Of a DNA stretch of 36,600 nt, positions 1-14,418 are shown one piece after another. Where the stretch lies: contig CM030945.1 of the NCBI GenBank assembly GCA_018136815.1, positions 1,549,877 to 1,586,476 of the forward strand, read 5' to 3'. The stretch's first letter is position 1; each line of letters starts with the position of its first letter. The position numbers and the translations under genes were made by a program. A model generated the notes under the pieces. That model was not told the origin of the DNA. It did not search any database and saw only the letters and a program-made list of their open reading frames with translations. The stretch is from Isochrysis galbana (Eukaryota > Haptophyta > Isochrysidales > Isochrysidaceae).

Positions 1-569
1 CGTCAATTTCTTCGTCGGGACCGTAGATGAACCAAGTATTAACTTAGTTAGCAATTTCACCCAATCAATGTGTACGCCATAGACACGCCCAACAATTCAC
101 CCTCGAACCTTCATCCCAAGAATATGGCCCCAGCCACACAACTCTATGCAACTGAGGAGGAATCGATCGCCATGGTTGACTGCACTGCAGCTGCCTTGTC
201 CTTTCTAGACATGCTGGCGCATCCGTGCGGTACAACTATGTATGGTTGACCATCTCATGGCGCAGCCGCTATTTTGCTGTTCGCAAGCTTGAGCACACGG
301 AGGGAATCCAACTATGGCATACCCAGATCGCACGCTGATGCCACGTCCATGGTTGTCGCTTCCACTGTTACGCCACCTTGAAAGCAAACATGAATCGCAG
401 CGGGCAAAAATCTCGACAACTTCCGTGGTTGCGGCGGAAGGTTGCGCTCAGGGCGCCGGACGCTCGGCGGCCGCATCTTGCCGGCAGCCGGAGACGCACC
501 ATGATTAAGAGGGACGCGGCGGTACATAGTCTACTGAAGAGGCGAGCAGAGAGCGATTTGCGCAATGTC
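1..569. other. no gene recognised; downstream flank of the DGD1-like gene
   Basis: Only short overlapping frames without family signature are present here on both strands. The stretch lies downstream of the minus-strand galactolipid synthase stop codon at 570-572 and would hold its 3' UTR and intergenic DNA. No repeat, RNA gene or transposon end was recognised in it. Confidence 0.5.
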
Positions 570-5806
<5,237 letters not shown>

Positions 5807-5869
5807 CGGTGGAGTGTCAACGTAGGATGGGCTCCAAGCCTCCCAAAAAAACCCTGCGCCCCCCCACCC

Positions 5870-6185
5870 CCCACCCTCCCTTTTCTTCGATGGGAGGATC
5901 CGCCTCCCCTCCCTCTCTCTCTCCCTCCCTTTTCCTCCCTCTCTCTCCTTATTCCTCTCCCTCTCCCTCCCCCTCCCCCTCTCCCCCTCCCTCTCTCTCT
6001 CCCTCTTTCTCTCCCTTTCTCTCTCTCTGTGGCTCTCGGTCCGCGGCGGCCCTCCGCCTCGCGGATAGAAGGGCGAGGCAAAGGGTGGGGGCGGGGCCGG
6101 GGGGGGGGGGGGGGGGGGGAGAGGGAGGGAGAGGGAGAGAGAGGGGGGGAGAGAGAGGGAGAGAGAGAAGAGAGAGGGAGATCTA
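5870..6185. repeat. opposed CT and GA microsatellite tracts with a G homopolymer
   Basis: Plus-strand CT-rich sequence runs from about 5900 to 6030. A run of about 18 G follows near 6101-6119, and a GA-rich tract from 6120 to 6180. The two tracts are roughly reverse complements, so the block could fold into a long imperfect hairpin or form triplex DNA. It lies just upstream of the ATG of the minus-strand DGD1-like gene, so it is in its promoter or 5' UTR. Long frames open across it are low-complexity artefacts. The stretch 6186-6430 holds nothing recognisable. Confidence 0.8.
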
Positions 6186-6429
6186 GAGGAGTAGTTGGAA
6201 GCCAAGGGAAAAAACCGTTTTGTGAACTTCTTCCAAAATGCCACGAATTGGAATTAAATGAAATGGTAGACATTCTCCTCTCTCTCTCCCGTTGGTTCAC
6301 GAGGATTTGGACAACGCGAGGAGCACGTCGAAAGCCGTGGAATATTTTAGTACAATGGGTGCGCAGATTGCCCCGGTACATTAGTCTCTATCCTTAGTCC
6401 TTACTTATTAGCAGGGCGGTCACAGTTCA

Positions 6430-7138
6430 CACAAAAAACTTCTTCATTCTCGCCACGTAGCTCGCAGCCACGCCCGCTCCCTTTCCATTCCCTCGTCCTG
6501 CCTTGCGGCACGCCCCTCGTACTCTACTTAACCCTAGTACATGCCTAAAACCCCCCAAAAGGGGGGCTAGAGCTGGCATTCGGGTCGGGGCGCCTATAAT
6601 AATAATAATATAATAAAACAACTGAGCTTTAGTACCACTACTCCCACTAGCCCGGTACTATCACGACACCCCTCAGCGCACCTGCCCGTACGCCTTGACG
6701 TGCGTTGTCACTAGACACATACGAATATGCACCCCTACGAATCTCCCCCCTCGCCAACCCCCGGCTCCCATTATAACTCCCCACAAGCCACAAGCTACAA
6801 TGAGGGAAAACCCATTGAGGCGGACCGACCTACGTCGGGCGACTCTCCGGTAAAAAGCACCGGGGGGGGGGGGAGGAACCTCTCGTCAAAAAAGAAGAAC
6901 GGCCCTTACAGCTCTCGCCGCGAGCGATCCTCGAGAAATAAGGGACTGCGCCTCGAGGCTCGAGGTACCTGTACCTGCCACAAGGGTCCCCATAGGCGTC
7001 TTGAGCCTCTTCCTCCTCATCCCCCTCCTATCGCCAGCCGCCCCTCTCCGCCCGCTTGCTAACACAAACGGGGCTCGTTTCTCACCAGGGCACTCCATCG
7101 GGGGGGGGTGCAAATCCCCCCCTCTCCCTCGCTTCGCT
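6430..7138 (+). repeat. 0.7-kb dispersed repeat, copy A
   Basis: This block is repeated in direct orientation at about 32425-33137. Shared landmarks in order are AAAAAACTTCTT near the left edge, CTGCCTTGCGGCACG, CACTAGCCCGGTACTA, CCTCAGCGCACCTGCCCGTA, GGAACCTCTCGTCAAAAAAG and, near the right edge, a GGGGGTGCAAATCCCCC hairpin. Some blocks are nearly identical and others diverged. No terminal inverted repeats or coding frame were found. It may be a non-autonomous retroelement or the untranslated end of a larger one. Confidence 0.75.
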
Positions 7139-7153
7139 CTCATCCAAGGCGAG

Positions 7154-7285
7154 AAGCGCTCAATCACCATCACCCACAGCATAGAAAAGCGTTCAATCAC
7201 CATCAGCCTACACGTGGAACGCGTTCAATCGCCATCACCCCCACCGCATGGAAAAGCGTTCAATCACCATCAGCCTACAAACGCG
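7154..7285 (+). repeat. minisatellite, four AAGCGTTCAATCACCATC units
   Basis: Four units begin at about 7154, 7187, 7218 and 7254 with the core AAGCGTTCAATCACCATCA. Units alternate between a CACC-type and a CAGCCTAC-type tail. They therefore also form a two-copy higher-order repeat of about 67 bp. The array sits directly after dispersed repeat copy A and is absent after copy B. Confidence 0.8.
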
Positions 7286-7499
7286 TAACGAAACTTGTTT
7301 TCTGCATTTACACGGTGCGTGGACCTACAGCAAGCCACGGTAGCTTGGTGTAATACGTCATAGGTCATAGATGTGAGGATAAATCTATATTTAGATGTGA
7401 TTTTTGTTTGGTCGACGTGCGTTTTCTTTTTCGACACAAGGACATGCTATCCCAATCCACGTGGCAAGACGGAGATCTCATATTTGTAGGGCCTGGTAA

Positions 7500-7596
7500 G
7501 AGTTTCGCGCCGGACCCCCCCAAGTTTCGCGCAAAAGTTTTGCAAAGTTTCGCACTAATCCGCCCAAGTTTCGCAATAAGTTTTGCAAGTTTCGCG
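7500..7596 (+). repeat. cluster of AAGTTTCGC / AAGTTTTGC motifs
   Basis: The 9-mers AAGTTTCGC and AAGTTTTGC and near variants occur about seven times within 100 bp, at irregular spacing. No gene surrounds it. On the minus strand it reads as a Lys/Ala-rich repetitive frame, which looks like a by-product of the repeat. Confidence 0.6.
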
Positions 7597-7919
7597 TCTT
7601 TTTCGAGGAGTTGTATGTTGTATGTACGTACATGCAATTTTAAATGTAGCTGTAGTTGGTTGCTGGGGCGCCATGATGCCCCGTACGCCCGCCCCCGGGC
7701 TCTGCCAGGGTGCCAGGGTCTTTGCAAGGCCTGCGGGGATATCTTCACCCGCACCTTCACCTGCGTCTGCGAGTGATACACTTGGTTGTAGCCACCCCGG
7801 AAATCAACCGGGAGACGAGACGATAGGGATCCGATAGGCACAAGGCACAACTAAGAACTAAGTGCGCACCCAGGACAATCCCGACACGAGGAGGGAACCA
7901 AACAAAACGACACAAGTAT

Positions 7920-8487
7920 TAGCCCGGTCACTCACTCATTTTAACCACTATTTCCCACCTCCCCTGGGTGTCCAAGGATTCCTTAGGGTCCCCCCCTACC
8001 TGCCCCGCCAACTCCCTCCCCCCTCCGAACCACCCCCTCCCGCCCTACGAAGGGCAATGGCGTCGGTGAGGGGCCAAGTTAGCCGCTCTAGCCCTCGGCG
8101 ACGAGCGGTTTACGTGAGCGTCTTGAGTTTTGTGACACTTTAGTACATATTGAAGTCGAAGAAAAAGAGTATGACTTATGGTCCAGTGTGCATAGAAGTA
8201 GGCCTTGTGAACTTAGTGAGCCGGCGTCAAAAATTTTCTTATTATTCGATGTTTGTGCTTCGCATCAAGGGCCTCACTAAAATATACTGGAGGGGGGCCC
8301 GACAGTATTTCTCGTCGCCGTCTTCGAAGGCCTGAAATGCGGTATTTTTCAAAAATTTCGCCGGAGAACCCCGCATTTTTTTTGCTGATCCATGCTATCT
8401 GAACCCATAGGGAGCTTATTTATTTAGCCCCTCATTTGCTCATTGTAGTTGGTGCCCTCCGCACCCCCATAGTGAGTGACCGGGCTA
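7920..8487. mobile_element. short non-autonomous TIR transposon (MITE-like, 568 bp)
   Basis: The left end TAGCCCGGTCACTCACT (7920-7936) is matched by its exact reverse complement at 8471-8487. The element is flanked by a direct duplication, CAAGTAT, at 7913-7919 and 8488-8494. If the outermost A is counted as host it becomes 8 bp, ACAAGTAT. The ends and a 7-8-bp duplication fit a hAT-type element, an inference from structure only. No transposase frame is present. The right 160 bp resemble, in inverted orientation, 36353-36520, where another family member begins. Confidence 0.85.
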
Positions 8488-8494
8488 CAAGTAT

Positions 8495-9855
8495 ACGAGC
8501 ACGGCGCACAAAATACCTCGATAGGTAGGGCAACGACATCTATAGATAGTCTATAGCGCATAACGAAAGGCCTCCCTCGAACTCGCACTCCGAGCCGGGC
8601 CCATGGGAGCAGAGCACCTGAGCACTTGGGCCGCACCCCCAAAACCAAAGTAAAAGGAACGAGGGGGGGAAGGTAAGGGGGCGAAGGAAAGGGAAGTAAG
8701 GGCGATGAACGAACGGGAGGTAGAAAGAGGATGCCAGTCTAGCAATAGGTGTTAGCGTTAGCCCTGGATCTTTAGATTTTTTTCCGCTCCTCGTTACTTG
8801 CCTCTCGCCCTGTCCCCTGCGCAGCAGATGGAGCGCCATGTACTTGGAGACTTTCTTGGATGACGCGCAAGGGTGTCAGGGGCATGGATTTCTGACGAAT
8901 TGGGAAGGCCCATAGGGCCTGAGGGCAATGAGGAAGGAGGCATGCCGGCGGCAGGCGCGGCGGAGGAGACGACTTCAGAGGGGCTGACGGGCTGAAGCCC
9001 GTCAGCAGAGGAAGGCGGGCAGGCGGGCTTGGGCGAGGGCGAGGACGGCGGCGAGAGCGACATCGAGCGAGTAGCGAGAGGCGAGGGTGAGTGTGAGGAG
9101 GGCTGTGATGGCAGGGGCTGGTGAGGCGAGGCGAGATTGTAGGGTCTGAGTGTTACGAGAGCGAGAGCGACGAGAACGAGAGCGACGGATGACGACTGGC
9201 GACAGGACGACGGACAAAGACACCCAGGAAAACACCCCGACTCTCGCCCCACGACTTTCTCACATAACTCGACTGAAATCAAACCCAAACACTCCGATCA
9301 GACAACAACGGACGACGATCAAAGGGCGATCTGTCGGCGATCTTGTCTGGAACGGGAATCGCACCATAACGGAATCGAGGGGCAATCTTGCTACGCAGGA
9401 TTCCAAGAGACCTACCAAATAAGACGAAAGGAGTGCGATGTGCCTAAGGGGGAGATACGAAGAGGTCGTAAATTAAACCTGATTGCCCCCAGAAGCAGAT
9501 AAAGAACCGCAGGGGAAATAGCAAATTAAACCTATTTGCGAGGCGCCTGGGAGGAAGAAAGGTAGGGAAACTTCCCTTCTCTCTTCTCTTTCGAGAGAAA
9601 GAGAGAGGGCGCTCCACAACCCACGATCCCATGCATCCAAGCGAAGCTTTTGACCGAGAACGAGAGAAAGCAGAGAATTATAACGATAAATACCGAATGA
9701 CGAAGAGAAGCCTAACGAGTGTCGATTCGCGAATGCGACACCCCCCTGCTAGGATCGAGCGTCCCGCGAGGAAAGAAGAGAACCTAACGGACATCGGAGA
9801 GCTCCAAGCAAGCCACGAGAAAGGCAGAAGAGCAATCCTGAACGAGACCGAATGA
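8495..9855. other. no gene recognised; GC-rich, possibly retroelement-derived
   Basis: No frame here has a family signature. The minus-strand frame 9288-8794 is Ser/Pro-rich. It lies downstream (minus strand) of the gypsy fragment and its candidate LTR, so it might be leader or gag sequence, but no gag motif was seen. 9590-9615 holds a small GAGA tract. Confidence 0.35.
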
Positions 9856-9935
9856 GCCAAGAGCGAAGAGCGAATAAATCCGAAGAGCGAATGAAAAAAT
9901 AAATCTGAAGAGCGAATGAAACAATAAATCCGAAT
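9856..9935 (+). repeat. tandem repeat of about 25 bp
   Basis: Three imperfect copies of CGAAGAGCGAATGAAACAAT plus AAATC follow each other. The array is A-rich and purine-rich on the plus strand and lies just before a second purine-rich array. Confidence 0.65.
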
Positions 9936-10023
9936 GGAGGGAGAGCCGCGCGCCTAACGCCGAACCAAGACGGAAGACGTGATGAGCGACGCACCGAGAA
10001 GTTACGAACAATCGAGGACCGAT

Positions 10024-10231
10024 GAGAACGCGGAACGACGGGAATCGAGAATCGAGAACGAGAAACGAAGAACGCGGAACGACGAGAGTCGAGAATCGAA
10101 GAACGAGAAACGAAGAACGCGGAACGACGAGAATCGAGAATCGACGATGAATCGAAGAATGAGAAACGAAGAACGCGGAACGACGAGAATCGAGAATCGA
10201 GAGCGAGAAACGAAGAACGCGGAACGACGAA
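10024..10231 (+). repeat. purine-rich minisatellite, about five GAACGCGGAACGACGA units
   Basis: The core GAACGCGGAACGACGAGAAT recurs about every 45-55 bp, separated by GAATCGAGAATCGA and GAGAAACGAA modules. Frames open on both strands across it are repetitive (Arg/Glu/Asn on plus, Ser/Phe/Arg on minus) and are not counted as genes. If the chromovirus LTR starts at 10748 on the minus strand, this array would lie inside that LTR. Confidence 0.75.
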
Positions 10232-10589
10232 CTATAAGAATAGTGCGCGACGATCGAAGAGACAGGAAGTACCACACCCGTCCGGACGATAAAGTGTAGA
10301 ATCGGCGGCCGGCGCGGCAGACCGCAGGACTCAACGCTGCAACCCATCCTCTTCTCTCTTTTACGAGAGTTTTACCTGGATGTTTGGGCGGTGTGGCGGC
10401 ACCCAAGTTACAACGCGGCGTCTCCTGTTCTTCGATATATGAGTAGTCGAACAGCCAACGGCGAAAGGCGGCGAGATAGTACGACGGGCTCGGCACGTCA
10501 CGCGCGAGCTAAACGACGAGGTACGGGGGTCTCCTGACAGAGCGCAGCGAAAGGGGAGGGAGATCCATCCTCCGTGGTCGAAAGGGGGG

Positions 10590-10672
10590 GCGAGCCATAC
10601 CTCTCTTCCCGCGGGGGGGAACTATTCGGCGGCCGCGGGGGGGAAATTCGGCGACCGCGGGGGGGAACTGGA
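10590..10672 (+). repeat. three G7 runs in a CGCGGGGGGGAA context
   Basis: Three runs of seven G, each preceded by CGC or CCGC and followed by AA, occur near 10611, 10636 and 10660, with another G run near 10590. Close spacing of four G runs makes a G-quadruplex possible. The units look like short tandem duplications. Confidence 0.6.
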
Positions 10673-10747
10673 AAAGAATTCCCGTACGTTCCCGTACCGC
10701 GATCAAACGTAAACGACGGCGTTGATAGATATCGGAGGGGGCGTGAC

Positions 10748-10748
10748 A
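10748..10748 (-). other. candidate LTR start of the chromovirus fragment
   Basis: Ten bases beyond the minus-strand stop codon of the chromodomain frame the sequence reads TGTCACGCCCCC. Many chromoviral LTRs begin TGTCACG or TGTAACG after the end of pol. No second copy of this LTR was found in the window and the opposite boundary is not clear, so only the putative edge is marked. Confidence 0.35.
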
Positions 10749-10758
10749 GTCGCGACTG

Positions 10759-11766
10759 TCAGAAGAACGCAGAGGGTGTATCGAGCAGAGAGACGAGGGT
10801 GCGATCCGATGGCAACAAGCGTGCGAGAGCCTCGGAGCGACAGCGAACGAAGGGAGGCGAGGCAAGCGCAGCGGGCGCAAAGGCGTGGGAGCCAAACCAC
10901 GGCGAACCGCGCGACGATCCCGACGAGTACCACCACTGCCCGAGGACGAAGACCGCGTGCTGCGGCCGCATCATTGGACCTGCAGGGTTGGCAACAGACG
11001 GGCGGGCTGAGACGGGCGAATGGGAGACATGAGCAACGGGGCCACTGTGCGAGGACGGTGCGAGACGAGGCGAGCGGCGCGGGGCCTGATGATCCGAGCC
11101 GGTGGTCTCGGATCCCACGGGAGCTTCGATCGCGTGCGACGTCGGTGGAGTTGAGACGGTCTGAGATTGTGATTCTGCAGCCCGCTTTCTCATCTGAGGC
11201 TTACAAAGAGGCGGGAAGGGGTGAGCATCATCATAGGCGGTGACGAGCGACTCGCAGCGGCGAAGCAATTCGGCTAGCGGCTCCCATGTGGCCGCAGCTT
11301 TCGCGTAACCACGCCACTTGACGAGATACTGCCTGGAATCACCTCGACCCTTGCGGTCAAGGAGTGAATCCACCAGATACTCATCTCTTTGGACGGGGTC
11401 TTCATCTGTGAGGGTATAGTAGGGACGGAGGTTAGTCACATGCACCTCCTCGGAGAGGAGGCGATTTTCTTGGTCGCGTAGTCGGTAGCGGCCAGCGCCA
11501 AGCGCCTCAGCAATGCGGTATGGTCCGCTATAGTGGTGGTGGGCGTCGGGAATCTCCGGCTCGCCCTCGCAAAGGAGGGCAGAGGGCCGTTCGATCGAGC
11601 CGGCAGCTGACGCGGCCGTGAAGGAGTCGTAGGTGGTTGCTTGCGGGAATATGTCTGAGAGGTCATCCTGCAAACAACGGCGACAGCGAAGAAAGAGGAA
11701 CAATCTACTACAACAACGAAAGGGAGGGAATGATTCCGAAGACACGCGAAACTCGGTGACGAGCAA
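10759..11766 (-). mobile_element. Ty3/gypsy chromovirus remnant: integrase C-terminus with chromodomain
   Basis: On the minus strand the frame encodes a GPY/F-type integrase tail (SGPYRIAEALGAGRYRL, then HVTNLRPYY) followed by a chromodomain (DEYLVDSLLDR, YLVKWRGY, ATWEP) and a Ser/Pro-rich tail ending near 10759. In chromoviruses this is the extreme C-terminus of pol and helps direct integration to modified histones. Reverse transcriptase, RNase H and the integrase core are absent. Residues upstream of about 11660 look unrelated, with a possible splice acceptor or breakpoint at TTTGCAG. The fragment runs antisense and almost abuts the plus-strand frame at 11848. Confidence 0.8.
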
Positions 11767-11847
11767 TCTCCGACGACCCTATTATTGGAGTCAAAGAGAG
11801 AAGTCGCAGAGGGGGAGGGAGAAAGGCCGCGGGCTGAGCGTCGAGCG

Positions 11848-12360
11848 ATGGCAGCGAAGAACGGATCCATGATGACCGAGGAGGAGGTCGACCGTCGTCG
11901 CACCGAGCTCCGCAAGTACCTGTCGGAGGCGCGTGGCGGCTACGTGACCAAGGGAGGCGTGAAGCGGACATTCTGTCCGTGGGAGGTCGTCTCGGACGAC
12001 GTCTGCGCTCGCCGAGCTGAACAAGAAGGTCGGGTGCAGCGGGCGATCAAGATGGCCAAGATGATGAAGAGCCCGACGGGCGACGCCAACGCGGAGTTGA
12101 CCGAGGCGGAGACGATGGCGGCGGAGCTCGAGGCGATCAAGGGCCACAACGACTTCTTGGCGCGCATGCTGACGGAGGTGACCAAAGAGCGAGATTCTCT
12201 ACGTCACATGATCAACAAGCAGAACAAGGAGAAGCTGGAGATGGAGGATGAGATCACCGAGTGGCGCAAGAAGTTCGACGAGTGCCACACCATGTACAAG
12301 GTGATGGAGGGCTGCTTCTTGGACGCGCTGAACGAGAAGAAGACGGTCACATCGCTGTGA
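11848..12360 (+). CDS. hypothetical coiled-coil protein, 170 residues
   Basis: The frame starts at an ATG in the context GCGATGGCA and encodes MAAKNGSMMTEEEVDRR, a stretch with TFCPWEVV, then a charged helical second half rich in Glu/Lys (LARMLTEVTKERDSL, KEKLEMEDEITEWRKKFDE), which should form a coiled coil. An in-frame codon at 11785 would extend it by 21 residues. I do not recognise a family. Even codon-position bias favours real coding. It could be a small gene, the first exon of a gene continuing into the nearby gap, or the gag-like end of a mobile element. Confidence 0.5.
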   Translation: MAAKNGSMMTEEEVDRRRTELRKYLSEARGGYVTKGGVKRTFCPWEVVSDDVCARRAEQEGRVQRAIKMAKMMKSPTGDANAELTEAETMAAELEAIKGHNDFLARMLTEVTKERDSLRHMINKQNKEKLEMEDEITEWRKKFDECHTMYKVMEGCFLDALNEKKTVTSL

Positions 12361-12500
12361 CGGAGGCCAACAACGAGTGAGCGCCGAGGCTGACACTGTT
12401 GCCTCGGGCGGGCATACAGAGATGAGAAGTTATGCGAATGAGCAGTGCAAAGACGCTTGCAGCCGGCGGAAGCGAGCATGCGAGCGTAAGACACGGCGGA

Positions 12501-12600
12501 NNNNNNNNNNNNNNNNNNNNNNNNNNNNNNNNNNNNNNNNNNNNNNNNNNNNNNNNNNNNNNNNNNNNNNNNNNNNNNNNNNNNNNNNNNNNNNNNNNNN
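12501..12600. other. assembly gap (100 N)
   Basis: Exactly 100 undetermined bases mark a scaffold gap of unknown true size. It removes the 5' part of the LRR gene. Translations reported across it are meaningless. Confidence 1.
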
Positions 12601-13110
12601 CAAGATCGGCAACGAGGGCGTAGTTGAGCTCGCTGACGCGCTATCCAAGGGGGGCTTTCAAAAACTTGAGGAGCTCCATCTCGCTGCAAACAATATTGGC
12701 GACGTGAGCGTTGCGGCACTTGCCGAGGTGTTGTCCAATGGGTTCTTGAACAAACTCACTCGCTTCGATCTTGACCGCAACCACATCGGCGACGAGGGCA
12801 TGGTGGCCCTTGCTGACGCGCTGTCCAAAGGGGCCTTGAACAATCTCACTCATGTCGATCTTGACCGCAATTACATTGGCAACAAGGGCATCAAGGCGCT
12901 AGCCGACGTGCTATCGAATTCGGCAATGGATCGAGTAAAGGTTAGCGCTCACTGTACATGCCAGAGCTTAAATCCACGTCCCCCCAGCTAACCATACCCC
13001 ATCGCTTGTACATGTAGAGCCTCCGTGTGGCATACAATAGCGCATCGCAACCGGCCATTCAAGGTCTACAAGAGGTCTGCAAGAAGCGCAACATTTCTGT
13101 AACGGCTTGA
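12601..13110 (+). CDS. leucine-rich-repeat protein, ribonuclease-inhibitor type, C-terminal part
   Basis: Partial gene whose 5' end is lost in the gap. About four repeats of about 28 residues are visible, with units such as IGDEGMVALADALSKGALNN and LTHVDLDRNYIGNKGIKAL, typical of RI-type (NLRC3/RNI-like) LRR proteins that form protein-binding horseshoes. The coding sequence runs 12602-12940, then a 77-bp GT-AG intron (12941-13017), then 13018-13110. The junction joins DRVK to SLRVAYNSASQPAIQGLQEV, a usual capping end for these proteins, and ends at TGA 13108-13110. The ligand is unknown. Confidence 0.8.
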
Positions 13111-13374
13111 GGGCAGACATTTATTCTAGGCCAGTCCACTTTGGATGGAACGGAGGGGGGGGAATCTTCAGTGAACTCGCCGTGTGCGCAGCTTTTGGAT
13201 GATTCTATATTCCCTTGCCCGCGCCCTCCGTCCGCACCCCCATCCTGCCTTGCGGCGAAGGCGGTTTGCCTTCGTTCTTCCTTCGGTTTCACGGTTGGTA
13301 TATGTGGATGTAGGATTTCCGTGACGGGTTGTATACATGAAACATTAGTCACAAATTTTGCTTCGGGGAGAGAG

Positions 13375-13490
13375 CAACCTACTTTTATAAGTGGGGGACA
13401 ATGGGGGCCTCGCGCCCCCCTCTCTTCATCGCGGACACCCCCCGGGGTGGGCCCGTACATTCAACCCCAGCCCCTGCCCTCTGGCAGGGC
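13375..13490 (+). repeat. short LINE-tail copy, inverted relative to 33450-33567
   Basis: This 116-bp block, starting CAACCTACTTTTATAAGT and ending GCCCTCTGGCAGGGC, matches the reverse complement of about 33450-33567 with only two or three differences and a small indel. The partner lies downstream of a LINE-like coding fragment on the minus strand, so this copy is probably a detached piece of a LINE 3' UTR. Confidence 0.75.
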
Positions 13491-14418
13491 ATGGCATATC
13501 GCCGTGAACGAGGACTGGCCGCACAGCCATTCAAAAAAACTTTATAATATTCTTACCGCACGTGCGGCGCATGGACCCACTACTTTAACGCAGGACACTT
13601 TCTATACCCCCATCCCCCCGGCCCTTCCCCCCCCGCCATCAGGCGGCTCCCCCCGTACACTACTAGGGGGATAGGGGTGAAGGGCTTAGATATGCGTCCG
13701 GTGGCCCGCCCCCCCCCCCGGTGATCCGTTCCCGCGGCGGCGCGGGTTGGCCATGCTTGGCGGTCGGTATAATAACATAATCTAATAGCTAATCGGCGAT
13801 AGGGGGTCACGCACACACACATCTGCGGTACACTATTTGAGAACACATGTTATTTTTGCAGCTGCATTTGCTATTGGGGAGCTTGGGGCAAGTGATGCGC
13901 AAGCAGTGGTTCGCGCACATCAATATGGCACTATGGAAAAGCTGGTCGATTATATTGTATGCTGTGGAGATCACAAATGCTTTCCGGCAGACGATGTATT
14001 CCATGAAAAAAGCACATGGAAAACGTAGAAAGAAAACTATGGAAAACAACAAACAGCAAACCCCCAGGAAAGCAGTTGAAGACGGACAGTAATGACAAAG
14101 CTAACCACCCCCTCATGACAAAAAGCGAACCGCACCCTTTGATATGGACTTGCTTGTCCAGACGTCACTGCTCAGCAATTCGATAGTGCATGCGCTTGTT
14201 CATGGCTCTACGTTCTCTCGGAAATTTCCTCTGCAAGAAAGAATTAAGAAATATCGTTCGTAGATTCACACACAGAAAGGGCGTAGATATTCGATGCGGA
14301 CTCATCGCATACGCACGTCGAACCTTTGGTGGACAAAAACCTGAATCACTCAAAGTGGTGTACAGAAGCGAGATCGCATACGATGCGAGCCACCACTGCA
14401 ATGTATGCACAATTTCAC
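13491..14418. other. no gene recognised between LRR gene and MND1
   Basis: At 13537 a motif similar to the left edge of the 0.7-kb repeat appears (AAAAAACTTTATAATATTCT), followed by C-rich sequence. A short (CA)n lies near 13811. 13837-14100 has lower GC. The plus-strand frame 14190-14495 overlaps the end of MND1 in antisense and has no family signature. This stretch would hold the 3' UTR of MND1. Confidence 0.5.

Noticed and set aside
7154..7285. CRISPR-like repeat-spacer pattern
   Set aside because: Units are tandem and imperfect, with no unique spacers of constant length, and the genome is eukaryotic.
7365..7850. 161-codon minus-strand frame with KLAKLIAKLG-type repeats
   Set aside because: The repetitive part is the translated AAGTTTCGC motif cluster. 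There is no start context and no family match.
9030..9090. Similarity between 9030-9090 and 21405-21470
   Set aside because: The shared stretch is short and made of GGCGAGG/GGCGG modules; it is best explained as low complexity, so no repeat family is claimed.
9340..9420. Possible tRNA or primer-site-like sequence (GGAACGGGAATCGCACCA)
   Set aside because: No cloverleaf could be drawn around it, and no LTR end in TG...CA form precedes it on either strand.
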